Source: Elusimicrobiota bacterium (GTDB taxonomy: Bacteria > Elusimicrobiota > Elusimicrobia > Elusimicrobiales > UBA9959). From it: 64,000 nt of DNA. The notes beneath the pieces are model-generated. The model saw nothing but the letters and a program-made list of their open reading frames with translations. It did no database searches and had not been told where the DNA came from. Position 1 is the stretch's first letter. Each line of letters starts with the position of its first letter. The position numbers were made by a program, and so were the translations under genes. The stretch lies in assembly GCA_019135865.1 (NCBI GenBank), contig JAGVVD010000011.1:62001-126000 (forward strand). Reading direction: 5' to 3'. Positions 35,436-42,925 of this stretch are shown here, one piece after another.

Positions 35436-38400
35436 ATGAAGAGTTTCAATATCTGCGCGCTCATGCTCGCCGCCCTGCTGGCCGCGCCGGCGGGCGCATA
35501 CGACAAGATCGAGTTCAAGGGCCAGATAACGAACCCGATGCTGACCAGGCCCTCCGGCGTCGCTTCGAACGGCGAGCGGGTCTACGTCGCCGACGCCAGG
35601 GCCAGCGCGGTGCTGGTCTTCGAGGCCGCGGAGGGCAAGTTCGTGTCGAAGTCCGACGCGCAGCTCAAGGGCCCCGCCGGCCTGGCGATAGGCGCCGACC
35701 GCCTCTACATAGCCGATTCGGGCAATTCCCGCGTCAGCGTCACGGACCTCGACGGCAAATATCTCTGGTCCTTTTCCGGCAAGGGCAAGGGTCCGGGACA
35801 GCTCTCCTCGCCCATGGCCCTCGCCTTCGGTCCCGACGAAAGGCTTTACGTGGCCAATACCGGCGCCTCCAGCGTCGAAGTATTCAACGCCGACGGCATC
35901 TATCTTTACGGTTTCCCGACCAAACGCAACGACGGCGTCACCGTCGTGAAGCCCGCCGCCATAGCCGCCGATTTCGCCGGCAACCTCTTCGTTTCCGACC
36001 CGTCCAAGTCGCTGCTGCAGCAGTACGACCGCTCGGGCAGGCTGCTGCGCGAGCAGGAGATAGCCAACAACGGCGTGGCCGCCGGCCCGGACGGGATCAT
36101 CTACATCGTCAACGCCAGGGAGGGCAAGGTGCGCGAGCTGGGCTATGACGGCTCCGTCATCGGCACTTTCGGCACCCGCGGCAAGGGCAGGACCGAGTTC
36201 CAGAACCTCTGCGGCGCCGCCGCCGATCCTGCCGGTACCCTGTATCTTTGCGACGACGGCAACAAGAAGGTCACCTACCTCCGGCTCGAAGGCACCAAGG
36301 GGGCCGAAGGCCTGAAGCCGGCCGCGCTGCTGACGCGCTTCACCATCAAGGGCCCGGCGGACAAGGCGGCCTTCAAGAGCGACCTGCTGGCCGTGCGCGG
36401 GGACGGTTCCATGATCGCCTACATGCCCGACGCCAGGGAACTGGTGCTCATAGAGAAGGGCGTGAAGAAGACCGTGGCCGTCATGGGCAAGCTGCCGGGC
36501 CAGGTGAAAGCGCCCAAGGGGATCTTCGCCGCCGGGGACGGCAGGTTCTTCGTCGCCGACACCGGCAACGACCGCGTGCAGATCTTCAAGGCCGACGGTT
36601 CCTTCGAATCCCAGTTCGGCGGCTCCGGCTCCGGCGAGGGCAAGTTCAGGGCCCCGATGGGCCTGACGGTCAACGGCAACAAGAACGTCTATATCGCCGA
36701 CTCCAGGAACAAGCGCGTGCAGGCCTTCAGCCAGGACGGCATCTTCCTCTTCGCCGTCGGCCCGCAGGTAGGCGCCCTGACGCTGATGGACCCGGTCGAC
36801 GCGGCTTCCGACGAGAAGAACAATCTCTATATCCTCGACGCGGGGCTCAAGAAGGTCATAGTCACCGACCAGAGCGGGAAGTTCCTCTCCGCCTGGGACG
36901 ACTCCGGGTCCCTGGTCTCGCCGGCCTCGCTGGTCTACGACGGGAAGGGCTTCTTCTACGTGCTGGACAAGGGCGCCTACAGCGTCAAGATCTTCGACGC
37001 CGCCGGCCGCTTCCAGGCCTCTTTCTTCGCCCGGGGCGCCGGAGAGCGGGAGCTCGCCGCGCCGCAGTTCCTTGCCTACGGCGGGGACCGGATACATATC
37101 GCCGACGCCGGCGCCGGCAGGATCGTCTCCTTCGACATAAGCTATATACCCGAAGCCCCGGCGGATTTCGCCGCGGCGCCGGGCGACAGGGGCGTGAAAC
37201 TTTCCTGGAAGCCGGTCGGCAACCACCGGGTCAAGGGCTACAAGGTCTTCAGGGCCCCCGCGGAGGGCGGCAAATGGGCCGAACTGGCCTATACCGAGAA
37301 GACCTTCCACGAGGACGCCTCGGCCGTGGCCGGCGCAGCCTACCGCTACCGGGCCGCGGCGGTCTCGTCCGCGGGGTTCCCCGGCGAATACACGCCGGCC
37401 GCGACGGCGGCGGCGGGCGGGAAGGCGGCGGCCGCGGCGGTCCGCGACCCCCGCAACGTCTCCCCGGTGGAGATAGAGCCCGTCGAGCTGAACTACATCT
37501 TCTCGGCCAACTACAAGCGCTATCTCAACAAGCCGGTGGGCCGCATCGCGGTGCGCAACAATACCGACAAGGCCTTCAGCAACGTCAAGATCTCCTTCAA
37601 CCTCAAGGACTACATGGACTTCCCGCACGATTCCATCGTCGAATCCATCGGTCCGAACGAGGTGAAGGAAGTCGACCTGATGGCCACGCTCAACAACCGC
37701 GTGCTCGGCATAACCGAGGACACCCCGATACAGTCCCAGCTCTCGGTGACCTATTATACCGACGGGCAGGAGAAGACGGTCACGCTCAATAAACCGGTGA
37801 AGGTGCTTTCCAAGAACGCGATAATCTGGGACAGGCCCGAGCGCCTGGCCACCTTCATCACGGCCAAGGACACCCCGGTCTTCGCTTTCAGCCGCTACGC
37901 GCTGGTCGAGACCGGTAAGCTGGAGAAGGAAGCCGCGCTGGTGGACGAGAACCTGGTCAAGGCGCTTTTCGCCTGGGAGGCGCTGGGCGAGGAGGGCGTA
38001 ACCTACCTGGCCGACCCGGTCAATCCCTACGCCACCGCCAAGAGCGGCGCGGACGAGCATATCCTCGACACCGTGCAGTTCCCGCGCACCACGCTGAAGA
38101 TACACAGCGGCGATTGCGACGACCTGACGGCGCTCTTCGCCTCGATCTTCGAGGCCGCCGGTCTGCGGGCCGCCCTGCTGGACTACCCGTCGCATATCGC
38201 CGTGATGTTCGAGGCCAGGTCGGCCGACGCCCGCGAGGTCGGCCTGCCGGAGGATATGCTGGTGCGTCACAACGACGCCTGGTGGATCCCCCTCGAGACC
38301 ACGATGGTGGGCAAGGATTTCCACGACGCCGTGGCCACCGCCGCCGACATGTACAATAAGATGAAGGAATCGGTGAAGATCGTGGACGTGCGCGCCGCCT

Positions 38401-38900
38401 GGTCCGAATTCGAGCCCGTCACCCTGCCCGAAGCCGAGGCTAGGTACGAAGGCGGAGAGAAACTCTCGCCGCGGGTGAAGAAAGCGCTGGAGGCCCTGCT
38501 CAGGTCCCGCTACGGGCATATGAAGAAATATTACGGCGATATTCTGGCCTCCGACCCTTCCAACGAGGACGCCCTGCTGAACCTGGGACTGCTGCACGCC
38601 CAGCACGGGGAGAACGGCGAAGCCGCCGGGACCTTCGGGAAACTGCTCGAAAAGGACCCCGGCCACGCCGCCGCGCTCAATAACCTGGGGAACCTGGCTT
38701 TCAGGGCCGGCGACGCCGCCAAGGCCTCGGAGTATTACCGCAAGGCTTCCAAGGCCGACCCTTTCGACGCCGGGACCTGGCTGAACCAGGCCCGCGCCGC
38801 GCTCAAGGCGGGCAGGAAGGACGACGCCAGGACCTACGTGGAGCGCGCGGTCAAAATAGACCCCTCGGCCAAAGCCGCGGGAGACCAGCTTCTTAAATAG
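35436..38900 (+). CDS. Exported NHL-propeller / FN3 / transglutaminase-like / TPR protein
   Basis: The protein has 1154 residues. A signal peptide (1-22, ending AGA) is followed by about twelve NHL-type blades (about 30-570; for example GDGRFFVADTGNDRVQIFK). One fibronectin type III domain comes next (about 575-660). A beta-rich region is followed by a transglutaminase-like domain (about 830-990) with Cys in HSGDCDDLTALF (about 893), His in YPSHIAVMF and an acidic residue in WWIPLETT. Two or three TPRs end the protein (about 1030-1150). The triad appears complete, so a periplasmic protease or transamidase role is possible. I chose the ATG at 35436 with GGAGG 6 nt upstream; the frame opens at 35403 without a signal start. 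It is co-transcribed with the next small gene. Confidence 0.8.
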   Translation: MKSFNICALMLAALLAAPAGAYDKIEFKGQITNPMLTRPSGVASNGERVYVADARASAVLVFEAAEGKFVSKSDAQLKGPAGLAIGADRLYIADSGNSRVSVTDLDGKYLWSFSGKGKGPGQLSSPMALAFGPDERLYVANTGASSVEVFNADGIYLYGFPTKRNDGVTVVKPAAIAADFAGNLFVSDPSKSLLQQYDRSGRLLREQEIANNGVAAGPDGIIYIVNAREGKVRELGYDGSVIGTFGTRGKGRTEFQNLCGAAADPAGTLYLCDDGNKKVTYLRLEGTKGAEGLKPAALLTRFTIKGPADKAAFKSDLLAVRGDGSMIAYMPDARELVLIEKGVKKTVAVMGKLPGQVKAPKGIFAAGDGRFFVADTGNDRVQIFKADGSFESQFGGSGSGEGKFRAPMGLTVNGNKNVYIADSRNKRVQAFSQDGIFLFAVGPQVGALTLMDPVDAASDEKNNLYILDAGLKKVIVTDQSGKFLSAWDDSGSLVSPASLVYDGKGFFYVLDKGAYSVKIFDAAGRFQASFFARGAGERELAAPQFLAYGGDRIHIADAGAGRIVSFDISYIPEAPADFAAAPGDRGVKLSWKPVGNHRVKGYKVFRAPAEGGKWAELAYTEKTFHEDASAVAGAAYRYRAAAVSSAGFPGEYTPAATAAAGGKAAAAAVRDPRNVSPVEIEPVELNYIFSANYKRYLNKPVGRIAVRNNTDKAFSNVKISFNLKDYMDFPHDSIVESIGPNEVKEVDLMATLNNRVLGITEDTPIQSQLSVTYYTDGQEKTVTLNKPVKVLSKNAIIWDRPERLATFITAKDTPVFAFSRYALVETGKLEKEAALVDENLVKALFAWEALGEEGVTYLADPVNPYATAKSGADEHILDTVQFPRTTLKIHSGDCDDLTALFASIFEAAGLRAALLDYPSHIAVMFEARSADAREVGLPEDMLVRHNDAWWIPLETTMVGKDFHDAVATAADMYNKMKESVKIVDVRAAWSEFEPVTLPEAEARYEGGEKLSPRVKKALEALLRSRYGHMKKYYGDILASDPSNEDALLNLGLLHAQHGENGEAAGTFGKLLEKDPGHAAALNNLGNLAFRAGDAAKASEYYRKASKADPFDAGTWLNQARAALKAGRKDDARTYVERAVKIDPSAKAAGDQLLK

Positions 38901-38921
38901 ACGAGGGAACTAGGAGGGAGC

Positions 38922-39515
38922 ATGAGCAAGACCATAATAGCCGCGATGCTGTTCTCTTTCTGCGCCGGCCTGGCCGCCGCGGAGGAGAAACCGGCGGCCC
39001 AGGCGCCGGCCGGGACGGACCAGGCGGAGGTCCGCAAGGACAAGGAAAAGGAGAAGGACAAGGAGTCCTGGAAGTCCTGGTACGACAACTTCTACAAGGG
39101 GCTGCGTTCCAAGGTGCAGAAGAAATTCCACTCCAGGACCCGCGTCAGCGCGGTCGCGGCGGTGCGCGGCGACAAGACCGGCGCCGACGCCTCCGAGCTC
39201 TACTGGAAGGGCGGCGTCTCCGAGCAGGGCCTCAAGAAGGCCGAGGCCGAGCGCAAGGCGCTGGGCGACGCGGCGGAACTGGTCGTCAACGGCGACGCGG
39301 CCGCCGGCCGGGCCGCGCTGGAGAAGTTCATCAAGGAGAATCCCGAGAGCCTGTACCTGCCGGACGCCAGGGAGGCCCTCGGGATGCTTCCCGCGGAAGC
39401 GCCCGCCCCGGCCGCGGCGACGCCGGCGAAACCCGCCGCCACCGGCAAGGACGCGGCCCCCGCCAAAGAACCGGCGCCGGGAACCGCGCCCGTAACGGCC
39501 GGCGACGGCAAGTAG
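38922..39515 (+). CDS. Small exported Lys/Ala-rich protein
   Basis: The 197-residue protein has a signal peptide (1-20, ending GLAAA), then a Lys/Glu/Asp-rich stretch (DKEKEKDKESWKSWYDNFY) and a helical middle with a possible degenerate TPR (AAELVVNGDAAAGRAALEKF and the following NPESLYLPDAR). The tail is a disordered Pro/Ala/Lys segment. GGAGGGAG precedes the ATG. It lies 21 nt after the NHL/transglutaminase gene and before a terminator, so it is probably its partner. The family is not recognised. Confidence 0.7.
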   Translation: MSKTIIAAMLFSFCAGLAAAEEKPAAQAPAGTDQAEVRKDKEKEKDKESWKSWYDNFYKGLRSKVQKKFHSRTRVSAVAAVRGDKTGADASELYWKGGVSEQGLKKAEAERKALGDAAELVVNGDAAAGRAALEKFIKENPESLYLPDAREALGMLPAEAPAPAAATPAKPAATGKDAAPAKEPAPGTAPVTAGDGK

Positions 39516-39531
39516 AACGTACGGAAATGAG

Positions 39532-39561
39532 AAGGGCGGCCTCCGGGCCGCCCTTTTTTTT
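39532..39561 (+). terminator. Rho-independent terminator
   Basis: AAGGGCGGC / GCCGCCCTT stem (9 bp) with a CTCCGG loop, followed by eight T residues. Confidence 0.85.
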
Positions 39562-39576
39562 GCCGGTCCGGTATAA

Positions 39577-40359
39577 TTACTGCAGCGGGGCTCCCGGCAG
39601 TTTTTCGGCGCTGCCGGGCGCGGGGTAGGTGACCGGCGCGTGCTCTATCTCTTCCGTCCCCTGCGGGACCGGGAGGCCGGACTGCATTTCCGCCGCCGGC
39701 GGGTCCTCCGGCCTGGCGACCGGGGACGAGGGGTCCTTCAGCCGGGTATAGACGTCGGTGGCGGTTTTCCAGAGCATGTTGCGCAGCAGAGCGCGTTCCC
39801 TGGCGGCGGGGCTGGCGAAAGGATAGAGCGGGAAGATCAGCGCGTGGAACACCGTGCGGTGCCTGGCTATCTCCTCCACTTCCAGCTTCCCGCCGCGGTC
39901 CGAAGTCGCCAGGATCCGGTAGTTGACGTTCAGCGAGGAGGGGACCAGCATGATCCAGGAGGTCTCCACCAGGAAGGACTTGAACAGGTCCCGGTAGGTC
40001 CAGCGGCCGTAGGTGGTCAGGTCCAGATACAGGGTGCCCTCTCCGCCGGCCGGGTCGTAAAGCCCGGCCTCCTTCATTATATTGAACGCCCTGGTCCGCA
40101 GTTCGAAGAACTCCTGCCTCTCCACCGGGACGGGTTTGGGCGGCGGCGTCCCTTCGACGGTACCCTGGCCTATCAGTTCCGCCGGGTTGAAATAAGGATA
40201 ATTGGTCCAGGTGAAGCGGAGCGAGGAGAAAGGCCGTATCTCTTCGTCGGCCATCATCGCTCTCAGCCCGTTGCGGTCTATCCGGACGTCCCCCGACTGG
40301 AAGGAGGCGCAGCCGGAGAACAGCAGCGGGAGCAGAAGCGGTATCCTGTATATCTTCAT
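39577..40359 (-). CDS. Lipoprotein of unknown function
   Basis: The 260-residue protein has a lipoprotein signal (LLFSGC, Cys at about residue 18). The rest is an alpha-beta domain without known motif; the WTYRDLFKSFLVETSWIMLV region suggests amphipathic or membrane-associated helices. I chose the ATG at 40359. The TTG at 40371 is an alternative. A GATAAT box on the minus strand (complement of 40372-40377) lies 12 nt upstream, giving a very short leader. It is divergent from the Lux-like operon. A GNA1162-like role is possible but not supported. Confidence 0.7.
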   Translation of the reverse strand: MKIYRIPLLLPLLFSGCASFQSGDVRIDRNGLRAMMADEEIRPFSSLRFTWTNYPYFNPAELIGQGTVEGTPPPKPVPVERQEFFELRTRAFNIMKEAGLYDPAGGEGTLYLDLTTYGRWTYRDLFKSFLVETSWIMLVPSSLNVNYRILATSDRGGKLEVEEIARHRTVFHALIFPLYPFASPAARERALLRNMLWKTATDVYTRLKDPSSPVARPEDPPAAEMQSGLPVPQGTEEIEHAPVTYPAPGSAEKLPGAPLQ

Positions 40360-40433
40360 CGGCAGATACAAATTATCACATTATAAGGCCCAAATCAAAA
40401 CGTGGTCCCTCCGGCCGGCGGGAAAGGACGGCT

Positions 40434-40476
40434 CCGGCCGCCCCGTATTAATCCGGGTCAATGGCGGGGCGGCCGG
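40434..40476. promoter_or_regulatory. Perfect 12-bp inverted repeat upstream of the Lux-like operon
   Basis: CCGGCCGCCCCG (40434-40445) recurs as its exact reverse complement CGGGGCGGCCGG (40465-40476), 19 nt apart. The right arm covers the -35 position of the promoter whose -10 TATAAT is at 40485-40490. An operator or an upstream hairpin is likely. No T-tract follows. Confidence 0.5.
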
Positions 40477-40484
40477 GCTATTTA

Positions 40485-40490
40485 TATAAT
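40485..40490 (+). promoter_or_regulatory. -10 box of the Lux-like operon
   Basis: A perfect TATAAT, 48 nt upstream of the ATG at 40539. No -35 hexamer can be seen; the palindrome takes its place. Confidence 0.5.
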
Positions 40491-40538
40491 ATCACGGGCC
40501 GCCAGCGGGGCGGCGAAAGTGGCGCCGGAGGCTTGAAA

Positions 40539-41768
40539 ATGAATTTCCGTCACGTCGATCTGACCGTCAATTCGGGGGACAACAACTTCGTCATACGCAT
40601 CCGCAACGCGCGGCACGAGGACGGCCGCCGCATCCAGATGCTCTTCGCCGAGGTGTACGGCCATAATTACCCTATGTCGCTGGTCTCGGACCGGGCCAAG
40701 ATGAACCACGCCATCTCCAGCGACGAGTATTTCTGGCTGGTCGGCGAGCATAACGGCCGCATCATCGCCAGCCAGATCATGCACGTGGACGCCGAGAACC
40801 GCCTGGGCAAGGCCATCGGCGCGGTCGTGTCGCGCGAGTACCGCAAGCATAAGCTCAACAACATCATGATGAACCTCATCATGGAGAGCGTCACCAAGAA
40901 GCACAAGATAGTGGACGCCGTCTACGCCACCACGCGCACCGTGACGGCCGCGCCCCAGAAGGTCCTGGACAACCTGGGCTTCTCCGCCCTCGGCATCTTC
41001 CCCAACGCCCACAAGATCCACGAGCACGAAACCTATTGCCTGACCGCCTACTACGTGCTCTCGGCGTGGGGCAAGCGGCGCAGGCCGGTGAAGCTGCTCA
41101 AGGAGATCGAGCCGTTCTTCAGGCTCGCCCAGCGCGAGCTGCTCAGCCGGCTGCCCAACAAGGAACTGCAGCTCGGCGCGGCGCGCTTCGTGGTGGAGAA
41201 GTCCCCCGACGCCGGGCATCCCAACAGGGCCGACCAGAAGCTGATACAGTTCGAGACCGTAAACGCGCCCAGCTTCGTCGCCGAGCGCTTCCGCAGGTCG
41301 GGCAATACCGGCGTCTTCTCCAACTTCTACGTGCCTTTCCATAAACCCAATATGATGCTGGTCTCGCACGACCAGAAGACCGAGGTCTACCTGCAGTACA
41401 ACCCGCAGGACAAGTACACCGCCATCATCGGCGGGCGGAGCGAGATCCAGGACCTTTCGCTGCTGCTCAACAGCGTGGCGGACGTGGTGAGCAACCTCAA
41501 TATCAGCTACCTCGAATGCCTGGTCGACGCCTATACGCCGGAGCTGCAGCGGCAGGCCATAGACGCGGGGTTCCTGCCCAGCGCCTATTTCCCCGCGATG
41601 CGCCTGGTGGGACGCAAGCGCTGGGATTATATCGCCTTCTCCCGCTCCTTCGAGACGCTGGACTTCCGCAAGGTCAGCCTTATCCCGACCTACCGCGCCT
41701 ATCTGAAGGAGTACATCAAGATGTGGAACGCCATGTACGTCGAGACGGCGCTGCGGAGCGGCAAGTGA
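40539..41768 (+). CDS. GNAT family acyltransferase, first gene of the Lux-like operon
   Basis: The 409-residue protein has an N-terminal GNAT domain (about residues 14-200), with the acetyl-CoA motif GAVVSREYRKHKLNNIMMN (about 95-113) and LDNLGFSALGIFPN near its end. A second domain (about 200-409) resembles another GNAT-type fold. The donor and acceptor are unknown; an N-acyltransferase acting on an aldehyde- or acyl-carrying partner would suit the context. I chose the ATG at 40539 (GGAGG 7 nt upstream); the frame is open from 40461 across the promoter. The stop overlaps the LuxE-like gene as GTGA (41765-41768). Confidence 0.75.
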   Translation: MNFRHVDLTVNSGDNNFVIRIRNARHEDGRRIQMLFAEVYGHNYPMSLVSDRAKMNHAISSDEYFWLVGEHNGRIIASQIMHVDAENRLGKAIGAVVSREYRKHKLNNIMMNLIMESVTKKHKIVDAVYATTRTVTAAPQKVLDNLGFSALGIFPNAHKIHEHETYCLTAYYVLSAWGKRRRPVKLLKEIEPFFRLAQRELLSRLPNKELQLGAARFVVEKSPDAGHPNRADQKLIQFETVNAPSFVAERFRRSGNTGVFSNFYVPFHKPNMMLVSHDQKTEVYLQYNPQDKYTAIIGGRSEIQDLSLLLNSVADVVSNLNISYLECLVDAYTPELQRQAIDAGFLPSAYFPAMRLVGRKRWDYIAFSRSFETLDFRKVSLIPTYRAYLKEYIKMWNAMYVETALRSGK

Positions 41769-42925
41769 AGCTCCGGGCCTGCTCCAGGCCGGTAGCGGTC
41801 CCGCTGGGCGACCGCACCGCCATGGGCAGGCTTGCCGAGCTGCCGCCTTACCGCCATTCCGCCTCCGACAGGGCCGTTTTCACCGCCGCGCTGCGGGCGT
41901 CCTCGGCCGTGCACCTGCGCCGCTGCCCGGAGTTCGCGGGCCTGTGGCGGGCCGAGGGCTTCCGGCCCGCGGACCTGCGCTCCTGGCGCGATACCGCCCG
42001 CATGCCCCATATCGTAGTGGCCGCCTTCAAGGAGCGCGCCCTGGTCAGCGCGGCCGGGAAGGAGATAGTGCTGGAGATGACCTCCAGCGGCACCTCCGGC
42101 CAGCGCAGCCGCATCGTCTTCGACCGGCCCTCGCTGCTGCGGCTGCAGCGGCAGGCCTGGCAGGTCTTCAACGGCATGGGCCTGGCCGCCGGGGGGACCG
42201 TCACCGACTATCTCTGCTTCACCTACGATCCCGCCGTGGCCAGGAACGTCGGCACGGCCTTCAGCGACGAGAGCATCACCGGCCTCACCCTGCGCGGCGA
42301 GGTCTTCTACGCCCTGCGCTGGGACGCGGGGAAGAAGGATTTTTATTTCGACCTCGAAGGCGCCGTGGCCGCGCTGGAGCGTTTCGAGCGGAGCGGCCGG
42401 CCGGCCCGCCTGGTCGGCTTCCCCGCCCACGCGATGGCGGTCTGCGGGGAATTCTCCCGGCGGCACGGCCGCGCCGCCCGGCTGCACCCGGACAGCCGGG
42501 TCATAACCGGCGGCGGCTGGAAGGACAAGCAGGACCGCGCCGTGGACAAGGGCGAGATGCGCGCGCGGCTGGCCCGCTCGCTCGGCCTGCCGGCGGAGCA
42601 TGTCCGCGACCTGTTCGGCATGGTCGAGCACGGCGTGCCTTACGTGGACTGCCGGCTCGGCAATTTCCATATTCCCGTCTACAGCCGGGTGATAGCGCGG
42701 CACCCGGCCACCCTGAAGGCCCTCCCCTGCGGCGAGACCGGCCTCCTGCAGTTCATCGCGCCCTACCTGACCAGCTATCCTTCGATCTCGCTGCTTTCCA
42801 GCGACAGGGGCTGGATCGAAAAGAAATGTCCCTGCGGCCTCGGCGGCGAAGTGCTGCATATCGCCGGGCGCGCGGGGATCACTAAAATGAAGGGCTGCGC
42901 GGTTTCCGCCGCCTCGACGCTATGA
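41765..42925 (+). CDS. LuxE-like acyl-protein synthetase
   Basis: The 386-residue protein belongs to the adenylate-forming superfamily, with the LuxE-type ATP loop EMTSSGTSGQRSRI (about residues 99-112) and a final GEVLHIAGRAGITKMKG. In luminous bacteria LuxE activates a fatty acid as acyl-AMP and passes it to LuxC for reduction. The length fits LuxE (about 370-380). A GTG start (41765) overlaps the previous stop, and ATGA at 42922 couples it to the LuxC-like gene. No luxA/B-like gene is present, so the aldehyde product must serve another purpose. Confidence 0.8.
   Translation: MKLRACSRPVAVPLGDRTAMGRLAELPPYRHSASDRAVFTAALRASSAVHLRRCPEFAGLWRAEGFRPADLRSWRDTARMPHIVVAAFKERALVSAAGKEIVLEMTSSGTSGQRSRIVFDRPSLLRLQRQAWQVFNGMGLAAGGTVTDYLCFTYDPAVARNVGTAFSDESITGLTLRGEVFYALRWDAGKKDFYFDLEGAVAALERFERSGRPARLVGFPAHAMAVCGEFSRRHGRAARLHPDSRVITGGGWKDKQDRAVDKGEMRARLARSLGLPAEHVRDLFGMVEHGVPYVDCRLGNFHIPVYSRVIARHPATLKALPCGETGLLQFIAPYLTSYPSISLLSSDRGWIEKKCPCGLGGEVLHIAGRAGITKMKGCAVSAASTL

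Noticed and set aside
34560-38666. Extension of sdhC to 1368 residues
   Set aside because: Only the last 229 residues are SdhC; the rest is antisense to the NHL/transglutaminase gene and crosses the sdh promoter.
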